64,000 nucleotides of DNA, taken from assembly GCA_030248215.1 (NCBI GenBank), contig JASANG010003482.1, forward strand, positions 62,001 through 126,000. The letters are read 5' to 3'. The notes below the pieces were generated by a model, which had not been told where the DNA came from, searched no databases, and was given only the letters and a program-made list of their open reading frames with translations. The position numbers and the translations under genes were made by a program. This DNA comes from Enoplolaimus lenunculus (taxonomy: Eukaryota; Nematoda; Enoplea; Enoplida; Thoracostomopsidae). Position 1 is the stretch's first letter. Every line of letters starts with the position of its first letter. Positions 11,742-22,900 of this stretch are shown here, piece by piece.

Positions 11742-12012
11742 CTGCTACGATATATATACAGGTTAGTTGATTAGCTTAACAATTTCAACAGTGAAGAATT
11801 CAGATGAACAACGAGATTTCTAACCTTAACCCTGTCATATTGAAAATTTCCACATGTGAGTGTACTGTTTGCATTAAGGTCAAAATGTGTTTCTTTTTCA
11901 ACTTTGACACAGACGTAACCCATAATCAACAAAACTTATTAATCATGGCCCGTATTCACAAATGTGTGTACCACCTATCACAAGCAGTGTTGTGCAGTTG
12001 TCACTTTTTCTA

Positions 12013-12076
12013 CTGGCCGGCCGGCCGGTGGCCAACAAAATCTTTGACTGGACGGCCGGCGGCCTGCCGGCCAATA
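12013..12076. repeat. GC-rich imperfect palindromes (GGCCGG core)
   Basis: Repeated ggccggccgg and cggccggcggcc blocks form overlapping inverted repeats in an otherwise AT-rich context. I could not link it to a transposon end. It may be an isolated hairpin or the end of an unidentified element. Confidence 0.55.
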
Positions 12077-12177
12077 TACAAATTTTCAAAATTATCAAGC
12101 ATTTTTATGGTATATATCGTTTTTAGGCTCAGTAATTCAGCAAGAAACGACCTCGTTGTAAAATATACGTTAACTAA

Positions 12178-12768
12178 TGCGGGGTTCACGTTCTAAATGG
12201 GGTAGCTCGGGTCACGTTTTGTCACATTCGACATATTCGGTAACATTTTGTCTGCGATCTATATAACCCAATATGATATATAATCCAAAAACAGTAGTTT
12301 TCTGCTACCATCATGTAACGGTTAGGTTTGTCTTTCAATATCTTATATTTCATACATCGTCTGTCAACATCATATGATCATTTTAAAAATGCCTACTGAG
12401 TCAGTTACATAACTAGGTTTGTGTATGGCGGAATATGATATGATACTAACAGACATGCGCCGTTAGTATCACGATATTACGAGACAATGTAAAAACAATA
12501 GTAATATGGCGAGAAATTTAAATTTTGGCGAAAAAGTTCAAAAATTGGCGGGAAAATTATATTTTTGGAGGGAAAATTTTCATTTTGGCGCGAAATCCAA
12601 ATTTTATTCAAATTTTGGCGGATTGTCATATTGTATGTTTTAAACTACATAACGAAATATCATGATACACTTAAACTGCATAGTAAAATATATGATGCTC
12701 TAAATCCGTCTTGCTGAATATCATATCATATCTGCTGTTAATTTAGAATATATGATATTTGTAAGTAT
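12178..12768 (+). mobile_element. Partial TIR element (cggggttcacg family)
   Basis: The left end, cggggttcacgtt, matches the termini of the two-ended element at 35254-35927, and both interiors are full of atcatatgatat words. No matching right terminus is visible before the SINE at 12770. The copy may be truncated, or the SINE may have landed at or near its end. Confidence 0.55.
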
Positions 12769-12769
12769 G

Positions 12770-13000
12770 TGACACATACTTGTCCTTGTGCATATGCAAT
12801 AAATGCAATGCACATTGTGGTGTACGGTCGACACATATAGTCGACAAAAAATGCAGTTGGAGAGGCGGGCTACGTGGCGTAGTGGTAGTGTGCTCGCTTA
12901 AGGATCCATAGGCTAAGAGTTCGATCCCCGCTCTAGCCCGCTTTTCCAGCTGCTTAGTTGAAAGGTCTGATGTCCCGGTTCCTACCTAGACTGACAATAT
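12770..13000 (+). mobile_element. tRNA-derived SINE-like element
   Basis: A 73-nt tRNA-like body at 12867-12939 starts gggctac and ends tagccc. It has A-box-like (tggcgtagtgg) and B-box-like (agttcgatccc) blocks. Its T-stem pairs poorly, so it is not a functional tRNA. Sequence on both sides (a cttgtccttgtgcatatgca block upstream and an aggtctgatgtcccggttcc block downstream) is shared with the inverted copy at 52215-52445, so the unit extends beyond the tRNA part. Confidence 0.75.
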
Positions 13001-14224
13001 TCATCAATTTGTCTGATAGTGTCACGTGTCATTCGAACATTTGTATGTTGTGATAACCTGTGTGCCGTGCTTTGTGTAACAATATCATAAGATATTCGAC
13101 TTTCGTCTGTCTGTCGCATAAGAACAAGTTCAGCAGTATTCCATAAGTTTTAATAGAAGACAGTTTACTGCAAAGTTTCCAAATAGTTTATATACCACAA
13201 CACCTATGCAAAATGTTGCTGATCACTCTCCCTTCATGCAATTATGACGAAACGTTCAATGTTCAAAATATTTATTGGTACATGTTTACCTGCGGACCCT
13301 AAAGCTGTCCCGGGACAAAACAAGCAGGAGTGCAGCGTACACAAACCAGCGCTAAAAACACGTCTACTTTATGTATAAGTTTCTTATATATACAATAAAC
13401 AAGGGCGTAGCACGGGTGGTTCCAGATATATATTTCTGACATTTTGCAGCAACGACTTTTTTACCTTTTCTGAAACTGTAGGCACAACTCGTAGCTATGA
13501 CAAACAAACAAAACTTAAACCTAAACTAACTTCATTTATATTGAATCTACCATAAACTGTTTACAATTCAAAATCCTCCTTGATCGGTAAGAAAATCTAA
13601 GATAATTTAATCCCATTACATTATTATTCCCTTTATTATTGACAAGAAATATTTATATTTACTCCAGTGAAAGATTTCACTATATTTCTCCGAAACGCAA
13701 TGGAACCCAAATCATCTGAAGCCTTTTATTCCACCATGAGTTGTCTAAAATACAATTGCAACCAAAGTAGTTTCAACTAGTGTTTCAGTCTTAACATTGA
13801 CCAAGATGATAATGGTAGGCAAAATGTCAGATATTAGCTAATCGTTTTAGAATCGAAATCTATGATTAAAAATATTAAAGATCTTACAGCTTTTTTAGAT
13901 TTTCTGTGATGAGCAATTACTGGCAGTCAACCGGTACACAACACTAATCACCGGTTGCTGACAGGCCTTGTAACTTTTGAACCGGAGAATGCTGAGGTTT
14001 GAAATTCAGCACATTTTTCGCATTTGATCTGTTCTACTATACCGTACCAATTTCGCGCTCAACAACTGCAATAGCTAGAGAGTTTGAAAATCTATTACTA
14101 ACTGTTGATATTTGCCGTACACATTTGAGAATACAGGCCCTGATGTTCATGTAGCCTTAAGTAATGCTATTTGCTAAGCCACAGGCGTACTGCAGTTGCA
14201 ATTTGTTTTACGTTTCAGCTAAAG

Positions 14225-15235
14225 ATGAGTTACGCAGCGCGCCCAGCGTGTCCATTCGACGACGCAATCGAAGCGATCGTTTATCGGCACATCCATCGAA
14301 CAATTGGCGATAAATACAAACCTCGCGCAATGCTGTCCAACGCCCGCCGGACTCCAGATCGAGAAGAAAACAATAAAGAAGTTGAAAAAGTCAGCTTGGA
14401 GCAAGCGAAACAACAAGTAAACGATCAAAAAAAGAAACGAGGAGACGCAGTCGCAAGCGAAGTCCTAGGCAGCCGAAAAGTGACCAGTCGAGCGGACGCC
14501 TATCTTGAATCGAAATATCCGGATCTATTTGTTAACGCAGTGAACGAATCAACAGAAGCCGCCCTAAAATCGCAAGCTGAACTTGAACGAAGTGCGGCTA
14601 CCGTAACCGATAGAGCCTACAAAACGATCGATGATTTTTCATTACAATACGAAGGGATCTTACCACAAAAATCTGGCACCACCCGGTACTTGGAACAGAA
14701 ATATCCCAAACTGTTCGCTAGCTACGAACCAAAACATCCACAAATCACAACGTCCGACGTTTATCATCCTGGATCTGGAACACGGAAGCCAATCGGAAAA
14801 GAATCAATAAAAGCACCAAGTTGGAGTAGCGAGCAGACAGCAACTGGAAAGCGTCCAAGCAAGGATCTGGCACCGGACAACTACCACAATCGTATCAATC
14901 GACATCTAGACATCACAACTAAACCGACCCTACCTAGAGCATCGGATATTGTCCTGGCCAAAGAACCCCTACCGCCGGCAGAAATTGCACCCCCGGCAAA
15001 TTTGAGTTCAGCGTATCCAGCGTTGGCGAAACATCTTGGAACGTACGAACAATACCGAGAGAAAAATGTTGCTGGTGGATTAAGATCAGTTGCTGATTAC
15101 TATGAACTTCGCGAGCGCGCACGCGGTGAAGAGTTGGCAAAGCGAGGTAAAATTTCGCGAGAATATTTGAACGAATATTACGATATTCCTGATACGAAAC
15201 GCTATATTCAGTGGTCGTGGAAAAAATATTATTGA
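14225..15235 (+). CDS. Uncharacterised 336-residue protein with YLExKYPxLF repeats
   Basis: This is an uninterrupted ORF starting at the ATG at 14225 (MSYAARPACP) and ending TGA at 15233-15235. A pyrimidine-rich stretch ending ttcag directly precedes the start, so a 5' UTR intron may end there; the frame remains open upstream only from a TTG. GC content is visibly higher than in the flanks. The protein is hydrophilic and has no signal peptide or membrane segment. A motif recurs: YLESKYPDLF (residues 93-102), YLEQKYPKLF (155-164), and a weaker SSAYPALAKH (261-270). Residues 45-75 are Lys/Glu/Gln-rich and probably helical. The C-terminus is Tyr/Trp-rich (YIQWSWKKYY). I do not recognise the family. 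Repeated short Tyr-Pro motifs in a charged cytosolic protein would fit a cytoskeletal or ciliary role, but that is a guess. A short 3' UTR is plausible (AATAAA at 15460). Confidence 0.8.
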   Translation: MSYAARPACPFDDAIEAIVYRHIHRTIGDKYKPRAMLSNARRTPDREENNKEVEKVSLEQAKQQVNDQKKKRGDAVASEVLGSRKVTSRADAYLESKYPDLFVNAVNESTEAALKSQAELERSAATVTDRAYKTIDDFSLQYEGILPQKSGTTRYLEQKYPKLFASYEPKHPQITTSDVYHPGSGTRKPIGKESIKAPSWSSEQTATGKRPSKDLAPDNYHNRINRHLDITTKPTLPRASDIVLAKEPLPPAEIAPPANLSSAYPALAKHLGTYEQYREKNVAGGLRSVADYYELRERARGEELAKRGKISREYLNEYYDIPDTKRYIQWSWKKYY

Positions 15236-15459
15236 ACGATATTTCAATGTTAGGCTCTTGTACACTTTCCAGAAATCTAGAAATTACCCATAGGCGCAAT
15301 CAACCATTTTCCCAAGCCTAAGCCAAATCGTAAGCGTAAATGTAAAAGAATGTGTAAAAGAGCTGAATTTTTTATTCCCGCAATGTTAAGGCATGTACTT
15401 ATGTACCCAGCAGGGTGTAAACGAATAGTATATATACTGAAACAGATAGTGATCAAAAT

Positions 15460-15465
15460 AATAAA
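15460..15465 (+). terminator. Possible poly(A) signal (AATAAA)
   Basis: An AATAAA hexamer lies 225 bp after the stop of the 336-residue gene, on its strand. It is plausible by distance, but in AT-rich DNA a chance match is also likely. Confidence 0.3.
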
Positions 15466-15593
15466 AGGGAAAATAGATATTGAAGTACGTATTACAAGGC
15501 TTAGGAATACGCTTAATCTTCAGTTACGCCCCTTATAGTAGAATTGGCCGACATTTTTATACGTAATGCTAAAAACAGAGTTTTGGTAAGCGG

Positions 15594-15807
15594 CTTAGGA
15601 TTCGAACTCCAGTGACTGGAGTGGGAGGCGTATACCATCACCACTCAGCTATAGGAGCTTGACGCTCGAGTCCGATGAGGCTCTCACGTCTTGTGGTGAT
15701 TTAGTACTATGTATACGTGTTTCAATTGTTAAACACGGTGTGATATATATTATTTAACGTATCCACTGCGCTGAGTTGCCTATAGGCAACTCAATGTGAG
15801 AAGGGGC
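15594..15807 (-). mobile_element. Inverted, eroded copy of the TTAA element with tRNA-like core
   Basis: This is the reverse complement of the element at 25587-25804. It shares the tRNA-like core (agctcctatagctgagtggt and ggagttcgaatccta) and the internal block acgtatacatagtattaaat with small differences. Only one terminus (aatgtgagaaggggc) is preserved; the other end and the TTAA duplication are eroded. Confidence 0.75.
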
Positions 15808-16193
15808 TAATAGTGGTTGCAAAGATTGGCCAATATATAAAACAGGGCGACAGGGCCATAACAGTAGTAAAAGCGTATTCCTAAGCCTAAGCCAAGTAAA
15901 AATCAGTCAAAACTTTAAGGGTATACACTATGGCAGTCCCGCGGAAAAGCGGTTTACGCCTGCTTTGGTAGTAACACAGCCTGAATATTTGGTACGACGC
16001 CACCTTGTGCTATAGTTCACAGGCCCAAGTTTCAGCTGCTAAAATGTAACGCCACAACTACTATATATAGACAAGTCAGCCACCACGTCCTTTTTTACGC
16101 CAACTACATTGCCTAAGGCGTGCCAACCCCTATGAAAATCTTCACTCTCCTGTATGGCAGATTTGTTCAACAGCATTAATAGAATTTCTGCCA

Positions 16194-16386
16194 ATGTTAC
16201 TTTAAGGGGCGTAACAGTAGATTAAACGTACTCCTAAAAAGCCTAAAGCCTAAGCCTAAGTGTTGCAAAAATGTCTTCCTAAAGCCTAAAGCACAAGCCT
16301 AAAGCCTAAGCAGAAAATGTAATCTGAATCTAAACCTACTCTTTTATGGACCCACCAGAAGCCTTGACGCCCCTTAAAGTAACATG
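16194..16386. mobile_element. CCTAAG-rich MITE, second copy with both ends
   Basis: The terminal repeats (atgttactttaaggggcgt and its inverse) match over about 23 bp with one difference. The interior is runs of cctaaagcctaag. The flanks share gaatttc, possibly the remnant of an 8-bp target duplication as seen at 7496-7682. Confidence 0.7.
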
Positions 16387-17282
16387 GGCTGAATTTCGTG
16401 TTTAAAGAATTTTCTGACTAACCTCAACAGATTTCTTTGTGCCCTCTAATGTTCTTTAGTCCCTTACAGATTTCTTTACACCCTTCATACAAAAAATTCC
16501 TACGGCTACGTGGCTTTTAAGATGCGTTAAAAACCAGGACCATCAGTGATTGCATTGCGTTTGCGAAACGCAAAAAACCTACTTCTTGATTCAGCTCCGG
16601 ATCATACGGCTTTAGATCGCTCCCTGTAAACAAGTTTATGCTGTTATCAATCTATAAACATCTTTTGGGGCTCTTATACATTTCCCTCCACAAATTACGC
16701 TTAGGCTCAAGATAAATCTTAGGTTTACACAGAGGGTTGCAAATTTTGAACTTCACAGTTGTTGCCCGTTGCTTGTTGGAAAATCTATATATTTTAATAG
16801 TTTAGTGGTAGTTGCAATGCAACACACAGCTGAAAATGCGTATCGCGGTCCGCTGCACGGGTTAACGGGATATCCGTTTCCCGTGAGCTTAAAATACTTT
16901 AGTTATATTTCACTATTTTAATAAAGTGCTCTAAATATTGAGTAAATCTTTGCGGAAGTAATGTAAATAAGTAAAATGAGTAGGACTTCGTGGCATAGAG
17001 GTGGCGGATCCAACTCTAATAGACAAACCGCCCGACATTTGGCGAAAAAATCGAGAGCGAAGCGAGCGAGAAGCCAAGCGCAATTTTAATGCTAAGCCTT
17101 GATAAAAAAATCTTGGATTTCATTCTTATCCGAGTCTACACGCAAAATAGTCTTAAAATTTCAAGACACAAAATATCTTGTATTTTAGATATTAATAGCC
17201 TTAAGCAGTTTAGAAATTCGTTTCTTAAATGGTTAAAACATAAATGTCTTTATATATTCAAGAAATTGCTACTGCCAATTTA

Positions 17283-17642
17283 CCGTAGCGACCCGAATAA
17301 AAGGGAGGGACTGATATTTATTTGGCCTCTCCAGAGAGATATCTTAGGTATTGCAACTATACGTTGAATTAATCGTTTATTTTTCTTGTTTCAATAGCTT
17401 GAGCGACAATGCAAGGCTATACTTAATGTAATTTCACAACTTAAGTATGCTTTAAAGTTTCGAAGTCAGCTTTATTTGGTCCTGGAGTCATTTATGCACA
17501 ACAATTAAGGATAATTGACATTTATGGACTCTGATTAGGGTTTAGGGACTCTGTCCGCTTACAGACTCTTATTAGGGAAACGGCGGACTCCTATTGATTG
17601 GGACTCAAAATGGGGACCCCCCTCATATTCGAGTCACTACAG
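17283..17642. mobile_element. TA-flanked MITE, second copy
   Basis: This is the same family as 1628-2193. The left end gcgacccgaataaaaggg, the shared interior (ttatttggcctctccagag; gactcaaaatggggacccc) and the right end tcgagtcactacag are preserved, and TA flanks both ends. It lacks the 31-bp tandem expansion, which shows that the expansion in the first copy is secondary. Confidence 0.75.
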
Positions 17643-19525
17643 TATAGACACAAATTTCTTTAAGTATATAAATAATCGAATTACAAAGATATTTCGGGTT
17701 GGAAACAGGCTTGCTCCAACCTAAGTTCACGTCTTGGACGTATCTTAGGTTGTAAAGTTTGAGTATTTGGTTGAGCTTTATTCCCCAATTTTGAATTTTG
17801 TCTTATATTCCAGAAATATTTGACCTTAATCGTTTATTAAACAAGGTCTCAAGTTTATGACATTTAAGTGTGAAAAATTGCAAATCCATACTTTTGAAAA
17901 ATCTTATAAAGTCTTTACTTCCAGACATATATGTCTGGAGTGTGTATTATGACATATATAACTGTCTTAAATTTCAGACAATATTTCCGGAATACAAAAC
18001 AATTTATTTACTATGTAGGCCGGGGTGGCCTCCCTTCGATTCGTCAGTGGGGACACGTTTAAACTTACCAGAATTTAATGAAGCTAGAATGAACGCGGTG
18101 AATAAAAGTAGATATAAACATGCCCGCATTATTAAACGTGACCCTAAATATATTAGTCACAGACAAGCCTAGAAAATAGTTGCACTGTTTTCCAGTACTT
18201 ATCATACTTTGGTAAGGAAGAAAACTTTCTTTCGACGCTCATCACTAACTCTAAGCAAACTGTTACCGTCGGGGCAAATAAAAATGTTCGTACGTTAAAT
18301 GAAAAAATCAATTGTGCTAAAATTTAAACATAAAGTACAAACATTACATTATACAGGGGGAGGAAACGGATCTGGTTCATAACTTTAATAATCTTTAATT
18401 ACTAAGTTTTCATTTGCTGTTACAGCAGTGTATCAATATTCATTTCAACGGTAAATATATGGTGGGCTCAAACAACATATCCGAGTATTCCAATAGGAAA
18501 TATAGCTTAAATCGGTATCTGCGACAATTCGTCGCCCGACAACTTCTTATCCGAAATTTTATTCACTCGAAACTTCGTCGACCATAACTGTACGCTTAGG
18601 TTTAAGCCTATATTTAGGATTATGATTAGATTTATTCATAGCTTTTAGGACACTGTTGGGTGACAAGTTGTCGAGCAACGAAAATATGCTTATATCACTG
18701 TTACGTCACTCAGCTACAATGGGCCATTTCTGGAGGAGGCATGGTTTGAAAAATCCCACGAGAAGTTGAATAAAATTCAAATTCTGAAAATCTCATTAGA
18801 ACAAAGATTCAAACCAATTTGAACAACTGAGTACTCAAAAACATTTCGCTTTTCCAAAAATTTTCCAATATAAAAAAGCACTGCATGCATAAATCAAGGT
18901 CCATAATTCCAGCCAATGAAACAAGAGGACGAAAAAAAAGTCACGTCTGGTAGATTATTCATACTTGAGTTGTTAGACACAACATTTTGCAGTTTCAATA
19001 AATATGCCTACAACCTGCATACCACCACTACTACACTTTACATTTTTCTATTACGTCTTGATTAAAATTTGGACCAATGCATATTACAGGGCCGTAACAG
19101 TAGTATAAGCATATTCTTAAGCCTAGTCCGAGACGAGTTGTTGTCAAGTTGTAACCTAAAGTGAATTTTAGAGTTTGCAAATAAAATAAACAAACGAGGC
19201 TATTAAAATTTTTTTTGGGCATTAGTTAATAATAAATTTAGTACAGCGAGAAGTGTACGCTTTTGCGTTTCTCAATTCAGTCAAGGAATTTAGAATTTTC
19301 TACAATAACGTTTGTCTAATCAATTTTCATATAGAGTATCGTATAACGCAACGAAACCCTCAAAATATGTAAAATTTCAGAAATAATTTCTTGACCGCAA
19401 AGACTCTCAGACCAATTGTTTTGGGGTTCTTAACCATAATTCATTTTTAGGGCCCCATTCCTTAGTCTTTTGTTGCCAGCACCGTACATTTTTTCAAAAT
19501 CTTAATGTAAAAGTTCACATGACCA

Positions 19526-19640
19526 GAACAGGCCTGTAGCCAGTTCACCTTGGTGAGGGAAGGGGTTAAAAAATTGTCAGGAGGGACATACAAGACTTCG
19601 ATGACACAAAAGCAAGCCGTGTCCCCATGGTTACGGATCC
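19526..19640. repeat. 'Cctgtagccag' dispersed repeat, copy 3
   Basis: It starts aggcctgtagccagttcacc and carries the 'aagacttcgatgac' block typical of the family (5349, 9533, 47080). It lies just downstream of the WDR4 3' end. Confidence 0.5.
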
Positions 19641-19954
19641 GGACCCAACTGAATTATATAGCTAAATATCTAAAATTTGAAAATAAAATTTAATAAAACG
19701 CAAGGACTTTGCCTCTCGTATTATGCAACTATTTGATTCAGCCCACAATCTTGAAACTTTATAAAAACCACAAATTTCATATCATACTGGCGGTTCCAAG
19801 GGACCACTCAAGCAACGGCCCTTTCCAACCGCGAACAAAACCAAATTTTCGTACTAAGATTTTTAGGGCTAAAAGAAACTGTGTTTGGCTTCTCGTTCGT
19901 GCACACCCTGAGAGAAAATTTGTGGATCCACCACTGCGACCTCAAACTGTCATT

Positions 19955-22900
19955 TTATGAAACTTTCAGTATCTTTTTCTTGCATTCAGCGTCAATGCGT
20001 TGTTGCTTGCGTTTCATATATTCTTCAACGTTGTTGTATCCAGTCGAACGCTTTAAAGTAGGCAGTTCATCGTCTGCTGATTTTAAAGCTAAAAATAAAA
20101 AATAAACCTGCGCCGCAACCTGGATTTCCAGCTGCTTAATTTAAAAAGGTTTGAAGTTGCCGACCGATCTTTCCTCAGTTGCCTTGCGTGTAACCACTAA
20201 TGGTTCCAAAATACTTTATACTATATAGTGACCTCAAATACACACCATTGGCTGAGCTACAGGGCCCAAATTTAGTATGAGGTCTAAAAAATTTTTTGGC
20301 TGGATTCAGGTCTGGGCAAAGTCCCACAATTCACCAAGTCGTATACCAAACTAAAAATAAACATACCACATTGAAATTGTTCGTTACATTCGAAAGCACT
20401 CATAATCTTCTCTAATTGTGAATCATCGCCAAAACACACCTAAGGCAAAAAAATTAAATTATCAGTTTGCAATACGGCAAAATGCACACATAAATTAATA
20501 ATGATCGCACAGTCGCGGTATATTCCATTTCGCACAAAAATATAAGATTTTGCGATACGATGACATCGCTTCGCTAAACTTTACGCCCAAACTAAACGCA
20601 ATCGTAACTACGTTTTTACCTTGCACAATTCAGGTATTGTGTGTTGCAATTTTTGGCAATGTAAAGATCAGGTGTGAAACGTTTTTCTGCGGGACTGCAA
20701 CAAAGTAAGCTTAAACTTTAGACTAATTTTTTGCTTGGGCTTATTCTTATGCTTAGGCTTAGATTTTGGGATAAACTCATTCATACGCTTACGCTTTGGC
20801 TTAGGAATATGTTTATACTGCTCTTTACGTCCCTATTCTATACATTAGCACAATTTTTGAACACGATCACCTACCAATAGTTAATAACTTTAACGAAAGT
20901 TATTCACATATTAACCTTCAACTGTTGATTTTGAACGAAAACTTTTCCAAACACAACACCAATATCAGTAACGGCAACAAAACAACAACTTTTGCTGCCT
21001 TCAGGGTTATTGGTTACATGGTGAACAGCGTCCATATCCCAAATCAATGAAGCTTTCGGAACTGTAGCCAGAACATATTTCGACACCTGAACAGATGGGA
21101 CTACACCCGATTTCTGTGTGAAGTCTGGTTTACAATCGATTTCTAGCTCTACGAACAATAATCGTGATGATCTGAAAAAAGATAGGAAATAGTTGAACCA
21201 GATGTACTGCAGTTACCCGAATCAGAGGCAGAAACTGATAATTATTTCACCTCTCTGGTGGGAACCGCCATCGCTATTCAGTTAGACACTACTCTTTGTT
21301 TTACAATTCAGCTCCAATTATCTGGAGAACATTTGTTAACTTATGCCAGCCATTTTCCATGGTATATGTCAAATATTTTAGAAATATTGTATCAAGATTT
21401 CAGGATGCTTCTATGAATATAACGAATATAGGTAACATTATATTTGAATAATCAAAAAATTCTATAGTCAGGTGAATTTGGTACAGAAAGCATTTATACA
21501 ATCGACGTTTACGAACTAATTGGGAAGTTGCGAACCTCATTCATTTACGTATTCGTATCAGAGAAACGAACTCCTATTTTATTCAGATTCGAATTGAGAA
21601 CGCCGGACTATTATCACTTCTCCTCTTAGTTCGTATCACTACTGTATGTACGTTTCATGCGCAGGTTCAAACTAGTCGGGCCATATACTAACTTAATATC
21701 GATGTATGTCAACGTTAAAATACGTACACAACATTGAATAGTCTGTAGTTGCAAATTTGCAACCCTAAAACATTACAACCAAAACATTTTTTCCAGAAAA
21801 CTGTGCTGTACCTTTTGTTTACATTTTAGTTCATTCTTTAATTCTTTGCTACAGGTGTACATTGACTTAGAATGTGTTCTAATTTGCATATATGTTGTCT
21901 CTTGTTTATACATGAAACAGTCATTACAACAGCTGGAACGCTGTCAAAAATACGTCTGTGGGGCGCTCCAGCTTTAATAATATAGATTTAAACAAAAAGC
22001 ACACAGTAGAAATAAACCTTGAAAAACTAATGCCAACTAAACCATCAGCGATATGGACAATTTTCTTCGGTTCATCGCTGAAATCGTCTGTTTTCCCCTG
22101 CTCCTTGACATCAGAGCATAATTCTTGCAAGGGCTGCTTCAGCAAGCATTTCCCTAACAGATCTGAATCCCAAATGCATATCGTGTTATCCTAAAATTCA
22201 TATCTCTCAATTAATAATAGCACAGTATGTAACTGGGTGCATTTTGTGTAGGAAAGAATGTAGCCGGCACACGTTGCGTTTTCAGCCTACCCTCCTTATT
22301 TAAAAGGGGCAAAACCTGTGGAACCATGGCGCTTTATGCATCAGGCATCAAAATTGCTACGGTTATAGTTTAATTTAGGGTTATTGCATGTGACAGCGAC
22401 CTCCCCTCTAAATAACTGGGGTTGGCCAAAAATGCAACGCCCGGTGGTAAATTTCGTACCATACGGGACCTCAAGAGTTGCACACTGTTGAAATCATGCA
22501 ATCTTGATAATCGCAAGCAACATTTTAGCCACAAACCCTCTATCGCATAATTAATAATTATTTTTGCAAGCCATCAAAGCTATTTTCAAAAACCACAACA
22601 CAACAACTTCTATCTTTAAAACACTTACCCCTGATATTGATGCTAAATAATAGATGTTTGGTGCTGTTATGTTGAAGCTTACAAACGCGATGCTGGAAAC
22701 ATATCTGAAATAAAACAAAAATACTGAATACTATGTCCGTATTTTCAAATATATATAGCAAATATTATCAGTTTGTAATAGTTCTTGAAGCTATTGAACA
22801 GTGAATTGCTCGTTCGAAATTTTGTTCGTTTCTTGCACTTCATTTGTGTCACATCTACACAGAGTTTCAGAGCTGGTTTAGTTCGCTTGTTTGAAAACCT

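Larger units (their letters stand above)
11742..14224. other. Repeat-rich stretch between the composite gene and the 336-residue gene
   Basis: No coding exon is recognised here, although the missing 5' exon or exons of the composite gene should lie in this direction on the minus strand. The stretch holds a GC-rich palindromic patch (12013-12076), a partial TIR element (12178 to about 12768) and a tRNA-derived SINE (12770-13000). From 13000 to 14200 I see only AT-rich sequence. Confidence 0.5.
15236..19954. other. Intergenic, between convergent 336-residue gene and WDR4
   Basis: The two flanking genes converge here. I see no coding exon. The stretch contains at least five MITE copies: the 15594-15807 TTAA family, CCTAAG-rich copies at 15840-15935, 16194-16386 and 19075-19130, and the TA-flanked element at 17283-17642. 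A 'cctgtagccag' repeat lies at 19526-19640. The 100-codon reading frame at 17870-18172 has no recognisable features. Confidence 0.6.

Noticed and set aside
12867-12939. 73-nt sequence resembling a complete tRNA gene
   Set aside because: The T-stem does not pair properly and it recurs with shared flanks at 52 kb, so it is a repeat and not a working tRNA.
17870-18172. 100-codon plus-strand reading frame in the intergenic stretch
   Set aside because: No domain, splice borders or codon bias; it looks like a chance opening in AT-rich DNA.
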